DNA of 34,583 nucleotides from contig CAIMOR010000132.1 of NCBI GenBank assembly GCA_903843125.1, positions 1 to 34,583 on the forward strand. The letters run 5' to 3'. Position numbers and translations under genes: made by a program. The stretch comes from an uncultured Rhodospirillales bacterium (GTDB lineage Bacteria; Pseudomonadota; Alphaproteobacteria; Acetobacterales; Acetobacteraceae). Numbering within the stretch: position 1 is the first letter of the stretch; the number at the start of each line of letters is the position of its first letter. Below the pieces are notes generated by a model. It was given only the letters and a program-made list of their open reading frames with translations, was not told where the DNA came from and made no database searches. Shown here piece by piece: positions 14,988-21,606 of this stretch.

Positions 14988-15640
14988 TGCGCACCGTCGC
15001 GCTTGCCCTGGCGCTGCTGGCCGGCCCCGCCGCCGCGCAGCAGGTGCTGTACGAGCCGCCGCCGCCGCCCGGCGCGGCGCAGGTGCGCTTCGTCAATGCC
15101 GCGGCCATGCCGCTGACGCTGCGGCCGAGCTTCGGCGCCGCCGTGACGCTGGGCACCGCGCCGGGCGAGCGGGTTGGCCGCTATGCGGTGGTGCCGGCGG
15201 TGGCGGGCAAGGCCTTCACGCTGGGCGTGGGCGCGCAGCAACTGCCGCTGACCCTGCCGCCGAACAGCCAAGTGACGGTGGTGCTGGTGCCGGACGCCGC
15301 CGGGCTGCGCGCCCAGGCCATTACCGACGAGGTGGAGTTCAACCAGACCCGCGCCCGGCTGCGCTTCTACAACGCCACGGCGGCGTGTGCCGGGGCCGGG
15401 CTGGCGGTGCAGCCTTCCGGCACCCGCGTGTTCGGCGAGGTCCCGCCGGGCGAGGCGCGGATGCGCGCGGTGAACCCGGTGACCGCCGAGGTGCAGGCCG
15501 GCTGCGCCACGGGCCAGGCGCCGGTGGTGCCGCTGCGCGGGCTGGAGGTGGGCGCCGGCTATTCGATCTGGCTGATGGCGCCGGGCGGGGCGCTGGTTGC
15601 CTTCGTCACCGCGGATGGCAACAAGCCCTACGCGCCGTAG
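14987..15640 (+). CDS. AlgF-like O-acetylation accessory protein, periplasmic
   Basis: The 217-residue protein has a clear signal peptide (MRTVALALALLAGPAAAQ). It continues with LYEPPPPPGAAQVRFVNAAAMPL, close in arrangement to AlgF, followed by a beta-rich domain and a second RLRFYNATAAC repeat-like segment near residue 125. Two cysteines (about 131 and 171) may form a disulfide. AlgF is an adaptor needed for alginate acetylation, linking the SGNH transferases. Co-translation with the AlgX-like gene supports that role. The product ends NKPYAP; the stop TAG lies at the TA-flanked edge of the hairpin element that follows. Confidence 0.75.
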   Translation: MRTVALALALLAGPAAAQQVLYEPPPPPGAAQVRFVNAAAMPLTLRPSFGAAVTLGTAPGERVGRYAVVPAVAGKAFTLGVGAQQLPLTLPPNSQVTVVLVPDAAGLRAQAITDEVEFNQTRARLRFYNATAACAGAGLAVQPSGTRVFGEVPPGEARMRAVNPVTAEVQAGCATGQAPVVPLRGLEVGAGYSIWLMAPGGALVAFVTADGNKPYAP

Positions 15641-15739
15641 GGCATATCCGTTCTGATGAAGCATCAGAACGGATATGTTGGCCTGGTTGCAATCAGTCAT
15701 GGAGCACGAAATGCGCCCGACAGGGCGCATAATGCCCTA
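15638..15739. repeat. Hairpin-rich, TA-flanked inverted-repeat element
   Basis: TAGGGCAT (15638-15645) is inverted as ATGCCCTA (15732-15739). Inside are a perfect 16-bp inverted repeat, CATATCCGTTCTGATG (15643-15658) with its complement at 15662-15677 around a three-base loop, and an 8-bp pair ATGCGCCC/GGGCGCAT (15711-15718 and 15723-15730). The stretch is visibly richer in A/T than its surroundings. It lies between convergent algF-like and algJ-like genes. It can be read as a bidirectional terminator or as a miniature mobile element with GGGCAT ends and a TA duplication; removing it would leave the same TAG stop for the algF-like gene. Confidence 0.7.
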
Positions 15740-15774
15740 GCGAAGCGGCGCCGCCGGGGCGTTGCATCGGCGCG

Positions 15775-16893
15775 TCAAGAGACCGGCGCAGCCAGGAAGG
15801 CGTGTTCCTCGGCGCTGATCGGCTGGGCGAGTGCGCGTTCCAGCACTTCCCACACCACCAGCCTGGGCGGCGTCTCGCGCCAGGCCGCGCTGGCGAAATA
15901 GTCCCGCGCGCTGCCGGCGAAGCCGCCGCCGGCCTTGCCGAAATTGGCCACGCGGGCGCCGAGCGCCTGTTGCAGCGCGCCGTGGAAATTCGCGTTGACC
16001 GAATAGCTGCTGCCCAGCAGCACCACCTGCGGGCCGGGCGCCTCGTCCAGCAGGTCGCCGCCGGCGGCCTCGGCCTCCACGGTGCGGGCCAGGTGCTGGC
16101 GGTCCGGGCGCGGGCGCAGCCAGGGCGGCAGGCGTTCCAGGCTCATCAGGCGCACCAGGTCGCCGGGGCCGTCGCTAGCCTCGGCCGCGGCCTCGGTGTG
16201 GAAGCTGGCGTCGCGCGGCGGCGGCAGCGTGGCGGCGGCCTGGGCGATGGCGGCGGCGACCAGCGCGGCGCCGCGCTGGTTCCAGTGCGTGTCGGTGCGC
16301 CAGTACACGTCGCCCGCGGCCTTGCCGGCCAGCAGCGCCCCCAGCGCATCCACCGGCTGCACGCCCTGTTCACGCAGCAGCGCATCGAACGCCGCATGCC
16401 GGCCCTGCGCCTGTGCCGACCAGGGGGCGCCGCACAGCGCCTCGGCCTGCACACGGGCCTTGTCCGGCGTCACCGCCACCACCAGCGCAATGCCGCGCGC
16501 GCGCAACGCCGCGGCCAGGCGGCCAAGGCCGGCGGCGCGCTCCGCCATGGCGGTCTCGGCGCCGGGCCAGGGGCGCAGTTCCTCGGTCAGGAACAGCCAG
16601 TTGTCGCAGCCCAGCCGCAGCTGCGGGCCGCCCGAGCCGAACACGCCCCAGCGCAGCAGCCCGCCGGCGGCGCGCAGCGCGTAGTCGGCCGGCAGGGCGT
16701 GGGCCATCACGTGGTTCACCGCCGCGGCGGTGCGGCCGCCGAGGAAGCCCTGCGCGTTCAGCGTCTCCCGCAGCCGCGCCAGGCTTTCCGGCGCCGAAAG
16801 CGCGGCGATGCCCTGCCAGACGCCCCACAGCATCACCAGCGCCATGGCGATGCCCTGGCCCCGTGCCGCCGCCCTCGCGCCTTTCCAGTCCAT
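15775..16893 (-). CDS. AlgJ-like SGNH O-acetyltransferase, membrane-anchored
   Basis: The 372-residue protein has an N-terminal membrane anchor (about 13-33, GIAMALVMLWGVWQGIAAL) and then the AlgJ/AlgX SGNH-like domain. Motifs are GCDNWLFLTEEL (95-106), VVAVTPDK (138-145), catalytic Asp/His D201 and H203 in RTDTHWNQRG, and the nucleophile region LLGSSYSVN (about S296). It should act in the periplasm, taking acetyl groups moved by the MBOAT protein encoded 11 bases upstream, with which it is surely co-transcribed. It differs clearly in sequence from the plus-strand SGNH protein, so the two are not a recent duplication. The alginate system likewise has two such proteins (AlgJ and AlgX). The downstream end faces the inverted-repeat element. 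Confidence 0.86.
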   Translation of the reverse strand: MDWKGARAAARGQGIAMALVMLWGVWQGIAALSAPESLARLRETLNAQGFLGGRTAAAVNHVMAHALPADYALRAAGGLLRWGVFGSGGPQLRLGCDNWLFLTEELRPWPGAETAMAERAAGLGRLAAALRARGIALVVAVTPDKARVQAEALCGAPWSAQAQGRHAAFDALLREQGVQPVDALGALLAGKAAGDVYWRTDTHWNQRGAALVAAAIAQAAATLPPPRDASFHTEAAAEASDGPGDLVRLMSLERLPPWLRPRPDRQHLARTVEAEAAGGDLLDEAPGPQVVLLGSSYSVNANFHGALQQALGARVANFGKAGGGFAGSARDYFASAAWRETPPRLVVWEVLERALAQPISAEEHAFLAAPVS

Positions 16894-16904
16894 CGCCCGG
16901 CTCC

Positions 16905-18350
16905 TCAGAACTGGAAGTACAGGAAGGGTACGGCGGCGCGGCTGTACAGCAGCACCAGGCCGAGCAGGAAGCCCAGCGTCGGCGCCGCGACCCAGGCCGC
17001 GCGCCAGGCCGGGTGCATCGCGTCCACCGGCCGTTCCCAGGGCAGCCAGCGGGCGCCGAGCGGGAGCGCGCAGACCAGCAGCGCGATGGCGCCGGTCCAC
17101 CACTGGTCCGGCATCACCTGCCAGGCAAGCATGTCCGACAGGCCGAGCCCGTGCAGCCCGGCCATGCCCGCGTAGACGCGGCAGGCGCTGCCGAGGTCCG
17201 GCGCGCGGAAGGCGACCCAGCCGACGACCACCGCCAGCATGGTCAGCGCCATGCCCGCGGGATAGCGCATCGGGCCATGCCCGGCCGCACGCCCGGCCCC
17301 CTTGGTCCATGCGCTGTACGCGCGATGGGCCGCCAGCAGGCTGCCATGCCAGACCCCCCAAAGCAGGAACGTCCAGTTGGCGCCGTGCCAGAAGCCGCCG
17401 ATCGCCATGGTGGCCAGCAGGTTCAGGTAGGTCCGCACCTCGCCGTGGCGGTTGCCGCCGAGCGGGATGTACAGGTAGTCCCGCAGGAACCGGCTCAGCG
17501 TCATGTGCCAGCGCTGCCAGAATTGCTGGATGCTGCCGGACAGGTAGGGGAAGGCGAAGTTCTCGGGGAAGTGGAAGCCCATCATCAGCGCCAGGCCGAT
17601 CGCCATGGCGGAATAGCCGGCGAAGTCGAAGTACAGCTGCAATGTGTAGGCGATGGCGCCGGTCCAGCTGTCCGCCAGGCTCGGCGCTTCCAGCGCGAAG
17701 ACGGCATCGACCACCGGGGAGAGCGTGTCGGCGAAGCAGACCTTCATGGCGAAGCCGACCATGAAGCGGCGGGCACCCAGGCCGAACAGCTCCAGGCTGT
17801 GGGTGCGGTGCTTCAGCTCCTGCTCGATCTCGGCGTAGCGCACGATGGGACCGGCAATGAGCTGACTGAAGATGGCCTTGTAGGCGGCGTAGTTGACGAA
17901 GCTGCGGCTGACCGGGACATCGCCGCGCCAGACATCCACCAGGTAGCTGACGGATTGCAGCACGTAGAAGCTGAGGCCGATCGGCAGCAGGATCTCGGAC
18001 CAGCCGAGCGGCTGCAGACCGAGGCCGGCCAGCAGGTCGTTGAAGGCGCCGACGCCGAAATTGGCGTACTTGAAGTAGGCCAGCACGCCGAGGTTGCCGA
18101 CCAGGCCCAGCACCAGCAGTCGCGTGCCGGCGCGGGTCCGTGGCCCGACGCGGTCCATCATCATGACGGTGGAATAGGTGAAGACCGTGACCGCCACCAG
18201 CAGCGCCAGGAAATCCACGCGCCACCAGGCGTAGAACCCCCAGGACAGGATCAGCACCGGCCAGTTCCTGTAGCGGAACGGCGTCAGGTAGTAGACCGCG
18301 AAGAACAGCGGCAGGAACAGGAACAGGAACTCGAAGCTGGCGAAGATCAC
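16905..18350 (-). CDS. AlgI-like MBOAT O-acyltransferase, polytopic membrane protein
   Basis: The 481-residue protein starts with GTG at 18350 and MIFASFEFLFLFLPLFFAVYYL, the usual AlgI N-terminus, and has about ten hydrophobic segments. MBOAT hallmarks are FWQRWHMTLSRFLRDYLYIPLGGN (about 277-300, H282) and the catalytic histidine H322 in GGFWHGANWTF. It should move acetyl groups from a cytoplasmic donor across the inner membrane to the AlgJ/AlgX-like proteins. The next gene begins 11 bases after its stop. A candidate promoter overlapping a palindrome lies at 18376-18403. AlgI homologues also serve cellulose and peptidoglycan acetylation, so the acceptor polymer is open. Confidence 0.92.
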   Translation of the reverse strand: MIFASFEFLFLFLPLFFAVYYLTPFRYRNWPVLILSWGFYAWWRVDFLALLVAVTVFTYSTVMMMDRVGPRTRAGTRLLVLGLVGNLGVLAYFKYANFGVGAFNDLLAGLGLQPLGWSEILLPIGLSFYVLQSVSYLVDVWRGDVPVSRSFVNYAAYKAIFSQLIAGPIVRYAEIEQELKHRTHSLELFGLGARRFMVGFAMKVCFADTLSPVVDAVFALEAPSLADSWTGAIAYTLQLYFDFAGYSAMAIGLALMMGFHFPENFAFPYLSGSIQQFWQRWHMTLSRFLRDYLYIPLGGNRHGEVRTYLNLLATMAIGGFWHGANWTFLLWGVWHGSLLAAHRAYSAWTKGAGRAAGHGPMRYPAGMALTMLAVVVGWVAFRAPDLGSACRVYAGMAGLHGLGLSDMLAWQVMPDQWWTGAIALLVCALPLGARWLPWERPVDAMHPAWRAAWVAAPTLGFLLGLVLLYSRAAVPFLYFQF

Positions 18351-18375
18351 GAAGGGGGGTTTTCCCGCGGGCGTA

Positions 18376-18403
18376 TCGTTAGCCTAGGGTAAATTTGCCC
18401 CAA
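18376..18403 (-). promoter_or_regulatory. Candidate promoter with operator-like palindrome for the algI-like gene
   Basis: On the minus strand TTGGGG (18403-18398) and TAACGA (18381-18376) are 16 bases apart. The spacer holds the near-palindrome GGGTAAATTTGCCC (18387-18400, one mismatched pair), overlapping the -35, a position typical for a repressor site. The AT-rich core stands out from its surroundings. This is a pattern match only. Confidence 0.45.
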
Positions 18404-18431
18404 ATGTCGAGACTTCGGCTAATTTTTCGAC

Positions 18432-19070
18432 TCAGCCGCGCAGGAACGGGTTGCTCCGGCGTTCCTCGCCGAAAGTGCCGCCGGGGCCGTGGCCGCAGAG
18501 GAAGCTGATGTCGTCGCCGAGCGGCAGCAGCTTGGTGGTGATGGCCTCGATCAGCGCGGGACCATCGCCATAGGGAAAGTCCGTGCGGCCGACCGAGCCG
18601 CGGAACAGCACGTCGCCCACCAGGGCCACGCGCAGGCCCGCGTTGACGAAGACCACATGCCCAGGGGTGTGGCCGGGGCAATGCAGCACCGAGAACGCCT
18701 CCCCGCCGATCTGCACCGTCTCGCCTTCGGTCAGCCAGCGGTCCGGCGTCACGTTGCGCGCGCCTTCGATGCCGTATTTCGCGCCCTGCTCGGCCAGGCC
18801 GGCCAGCAGGAAGGCGTCGCGCTGGTCGGGCCCGACCACCGGGGCGCCGGTCAGCGCGCGCAACTCGTCGGCGCCGCCGGCATGGTCCATGTGGCCATGG
18901 GTCAGCAGGATGGTGGTCAGCCGCAGCTTCAGGTGCGCCAGCGTCTCCACCAGGTGAGGCACCTCCCCGCCGGGGTCCACCACCACCGCCTCCAGCGTCA
19001 CGTCGTCCCACAGGATGGTGCAGTTCTGCTGGAACGGCGTGACCGGGACGACTGCTGCCTTCAGGGCCAT
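18432..19070 (-). CDS. MBL-fold metallo-hydrolase, GloB/YcbL-like
   Basis: The 212-residue cytosolic protein carries the full metallo-beta-lactamase metal site: THGHMDH (57-63), H134 in HCPGHTPGH, D153 in VGDVLF and H194 in CGHGPGGTFGEER. The GDVLFRGSVGRTD and CGHGP...TFGEER segments are typical of the short YcbL-type branch related to glyoxalase II, which hydrolyses thioesters such as S-lactoylglutathione. It lacks the long C-terminal substrate domain of classical GloB, so the exact substrate is uncertain. GGAG seven bases before the ATG at 19070 favours this start over an in-frame ATG at 19130. It is divergent from the EamA transporter gene, 101 bases away. Confidence 0.9.
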   Translation of the reverse strand: MALKAAVVPVTPFQQNCTILWDDVTLEAVVVDPGGEVPHLVETLAHLKLRLTTILLTHGHMDHAGGADELRALTGAPVVGPDQRDAFLLAGLAEQGAKYGIEGARNVTPDRWLTEGETVQIGGEAFSVLHCPGHTPGHVVFVNAGLRVALVGDVLFRGSVGRTDFPYGDGPALIEAITTKLLPLGDDISFLCGHGPGGTFGEERRSNPFLRG

Positions 19071-19171
19071 GGGGGCGCTCCATCGGAGGGGGTTGCGCAA
19101 GGCTGTGCGGCGGCGGCGCGGCGGCGTCAACCCGGCTGGACCGCCGCCGGCTTCACCCGCAGGGTGGCCGC

Positions 19172-20083
19172 ATGAGGAAACCCAGCGTCGCCGGCGAATC
19201 CGGCCCTTTGCCGCCCGTGGCGGTGGCCACCATGGTCCTGCTCTGCCTGGCCTGGGGGCTGAACATGGTGGCGGTGAAGCTGGGCAATGCCGGCATTCCG
19301 CCGGTGCTGCAGGCTGGGCTGCGCAGCCTGGTGGCGGCGGTGCTGGTGGCGCTGTGGTGCCGGGCGCGCGGCATCTCCCTGGCCGGCTGGCGTGGCGCCG
19401 CGCTGTGGCCGGGCCTGGCGGCGGGGCTGCTGTTCGCGGCGGAGTTCCTGATGATCTTCATCGGGCTGCGCTTCACCACGGCTGCGCGGGCGGTGCTGTT
19501 CCTGTACGCCGCGCCGTTCTTCGTGGCGCTGGGGGCGCATTGGCTGCTGCCGGACGACAGGCTGACCCCGGCGCGGGCCGCGGGGCTGGGGCTGGCCTTC
19601 GCCGGGCTGCTGCTGGCGTTCGGCGACAAGGCCGCGGCCGGCGCCAGCGCTACGGGCGACCTGCTGCTGCTGGGCGGTGGCCTGCTGTGGGGGGCGACGA
19701 CGGTGCTGGTGAAGGCCAGCGCGCTGCGGCGCACGGCGCCCGCGCTGGTGCTGCTGTACCAGCTGGTGGTCTCGGCGGTGCTGCTGCTGGGGGCCTCCCC
19801 GCTGCTGGGGGAGGCCTGGAGGCTGGCACTGACCCCCAGCGTGATGCTGGCCTTCGCCTACCAGTCCATCGGCATCGCCTTCGCCAGCTACACCGCCTGG
19901 TTCTGGTTGGTCGGGCGCTACTCGGCCAGCCGGCTTTCGGCGTTTTCGTTCCTGACGCCGATCTTCGGCGTTGTCGCCGGGGCGGTGCTGCTGGACGAGG
20001 CGCTGGGGCCGCTGCTGCTGGCCGCGATGGCCTTGGTGGCGCTTGGGTTGTGGCTGGTCAACCGGCCAGCCGCGGCATCCTGA
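19172..20083 (+). CDS. EamA/DMT family inner-membrane transporter
   Basis: The 303-residue protein has ten hydrophobic segments arranged as two EamA repeats of five. The first includes VATMVLLCLAWGLNMVAVKLG and FTTAARAVLFLYAAPFFVALG; the second includes LLLLGGGLLWGATTVLVKASA and SRLSAFSFLTPIFGVVAGAVL, whose S-FLTP-GV pattern is a family hallmark. Members export amino acids, nucleotides or other small metabolites, and the substrate here cannot be told. The ATG at 19172 follows AGGGTGG closely. It is divergent from the metallo-hydrolase gene and ends 202 bases before urtA, with that gene's regulatory region between. Confidence 0.88.
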   Translation: MRKPSVAGESGPLPPVAVATMVLLCLAWGLNMVAVKLGNAGIPPVLQAGLRSLVAAVLVALWCRARGISLAGWRGAALWPGLAAGLLFAAEFLMIFIGLRFTTAARAVLFLYAAPFFVALGAHWLLPDDRLTPARAAGLGLAFAGLLLAFGDKAAAGASATGDLLLLGGGLLWGATTVLVKASALRRTAPALVLLYQLVVSAVLLLGASPLLGEAWRLALTPSVMLAFAYQSIGIAFASYTAWFWLVGRYSASRLSAFSFLTPIFGVVAGAVLLDEALGPLLLAAMALVALGLWLVNRPAAAS

Positions 20084-20109
20084 AACTGCTCCTGGCCAGG
20101 CCGCATACG

Positions 20110-20126
20110 TGCCTGTTTCGTGGGCA
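20110..20126. promoter_or_regulatory. Possible NtrC-type binding site upstream of urtA
   Basis: A 17-base stretch begins TGC and ends GCA, with a TGCC-N9-GGCA dyad, matching the outer bases and length of NtrC boxes but not the inner ones. It lies about 85 bases upstream of the sigma-54 promoter candidate, a usual activator distance. A chance match is quite possible. Confidence 0.25.
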
Positions 20127-20197
20127 TTGAACATATTTTGATCACTTCCGCACGGGTTTCCTCACGAAATCGCCAACGCCTCCGCGCCGCTCGCCCG

Positions 20198-20213
20198 TGG
20201 CACGGCACTCGCA
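20198..20213 (+). promoter_or_regulatory. Sigma-54 (RpoN) promoter candidate for urtABCDE
   Basis: TGGCACGGCACTCGCA matches the consensus TGGCACG-N4-TTGCA at 11 of 12 positions. The invariant GG (20199-20200) and GC (20211-20212) are exactly ten bases apart. Transcription would start near 20224, about 60 bases before the urtA ATG. Urea transport under RpoN/NtrC nitrogen control is well known. Confidence 0.6.
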
Positions 20214-20285
20214 TTGGCCGGCGCGGCATGGGCTGCCAGACCAGGCGAACCCAGCCGGAACAAGACCAGCCAAGGAAGGCTTCGA

Positions 20286-21524
20286 ATGACCAACTTCACC
20301 CTCACCCGTCGCGGCGCGATCGCCGGCCTCGGTGCCGCGCTCGCCACGCCGGCGATCCCCTCCGCCTTCGCCCAGGGCGCGCCGATCAAGGTGGGCGTGC
20401 TGCACTCCCTCTCCGGCACCATGGCGATCAGCGAGACCGCGCTGCGCGATACCGTGCTGATGATGGTCGAGGACCAGAACCGCAAGGGTGGCCTGCTCGG
20501 CCGCCGGCTCCAGGCCGTGGTGGTCGACCCCGCGTCCAACTGGCCGCTGTTCGCCGAGAAGGCGCGCGAGCTGCTGCAGGTGGCCAAGGTGGACGTGACC
20601 TTCGGCTGCTGGACCTCGGTTTCGCGCAAGTCCGTGCTGCCGGTGTTCGAGGAACTGAAGGGCCTGCTGTTCTACCCGGTGCAGTACGAGGGCGAGGAAG
20701 AGAGCCCGAACATCTTCTACACCGGCGCGGCGCCGAACCAGCAGGCCATCCCGGCGGTGGACTACCTGCTTGGGCCGGATGGCGGCAACGCCAAGCGCAT
20801 CGCGCTGCTGGGCACCGACTACGTGTATCCGCGCACGACCAACCGCATCCTGCGCAACTACCTGCTGTCGAAGGGCTTCACCGCCGACGACATCATGGAG
20901 GAATACACCCCGTTCGGTCACAGCGACTGGCAGGGCATCGTCAGCCAGGTGAAGCGCTTCGCCTCGGCCGGCAAGAAGACCGCCATCGTCAGCACCATCA
21001 ACGGCGACGCCAACGTGCCGTTCTACCGCGAGCTGGGCAACCAGGGCATCAAGGCCGAGGACATCCCCTGCGTGGCGTTCTCGGTCGGTGAGGAAGAGCT
21101 GGCCGGCATCGACACCAAGCCGCTGGTGGGCCACCTGGCCGCCTGGAACTACTTCATGAGCGTGAAGAGCCAGGTGAACGACCAGTTCCTGGCGATGTGG
21201 CGCGCCTACATCAAGAACCCGCGCCGCGTCACCAACGACCCGATGGAAGCCACCTACACCGGCTTCAAGATGTGGGCCCAGGCCGTGACCGCCGCCGGCA
21301 GCGCCAAGGTCTCCGACGTGATCCCGAAGGTGATCGGCCAGAAGGTCGCCACCCCCTCGGGCTACATCGAGGAGATGCTGCCGAACCACCACCTGAGCAA
21401 GCCGGTCATGATCGGCGAGATCCAGGCCAACGGCCAGTTCAACATCGTCTTCAAGACCCCGAATGCGGTCCCGGCCGAGAACTGGAGCCCGTACATCCCG
21501 GAGAACGCGAGCCGCCGCCGCTAA
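20286..21524 (+). CDS. urtA: Urea ABC transporter substrate-binding protein UrtA
   Basis: The 412-residue protein has a twin-arginine-type signal (LTRRGAIAGLGAALATPAIPSAFA, cleavage near residue 29). A type I periplasmic binding fold follows: IKVGVLHSLSGTMAISE, FGCWTSVSRKSVLPVFEE, LLFYPVQYEGEEESPNIFYTG and PNQQAIPAVDYLL, all typical of UrtA and FmdD-like amide/urea binders. It captures urea in the periplasm and hands it to UrtBC. AGGAAGG seven bases before the ATG at 20286 sets the start. It is the first gene of urtABCDE, behind a sigma-54 promoter candidate. The closely related short-chain amide binder FmdD is the alternative, but the gene order and UrtB/UrtD features favour urea. Confidence 0.95.
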   Translation: MTNFTLTRRGAIAGLGAALATPAIPSAFAQGAPIKVGVLHSLSGTMAISETALRDTVLMMVEDQNRKGGLLGRRLQAVVVDPASNWPLFAEKARELLQVAKVDVTFGCWTSVSRKSVLPVFEELKGLLFYPVQYEGEEESPNIFYTGAAPNQQAIPAVDYLLGPDGGNAKRIALLGTDYVYPRTTNRILRNYLLSKGFTADDIMEEYTPFGHSDWQGIVSQVKRFASAGKKTAIVSTINGDANVPFYRELGNQGIKAEDIPCVAFSVGEEELAGIDTKPLVGHLAAWNYFMSVKSQVNDQFLAMWRAYIKNPRRVTNDPMEATYTGFKMWAQAVTAAGSAKVSDVIPKVIGQKVATPSGYIEEMLPNHHLSKPVMIGEIQANGQFNIVFKTPNAVPAENWSPYIPENASRRR

Positions 21525-21535
21525 GCGGTTCGACC

Positions 21536-21573
21536 AAGGCGGCGCCGGGGTTCTGCCTCGGCGCCGCAGCCTT
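21536..21573 (+). terminator. Attenuating stem-loop between urtA and urtB
   Basis: CGGCGCCG (21540-21547) pairs with CGGCGCCG (21559-21566) around an 11-base loop, extended by AAGG/CCTT with a small bulge. No T run follows. Such hairpins after binding-protein genes commonly protect the upstream message or end part of the transcripts, giving more binding protein than membrane subunits. Confidence 0.5.
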
Positions 21574-21606
21574 GCCTGCGCCTCCCCCTCGCGCCAAGAA
21601 GCAGAA

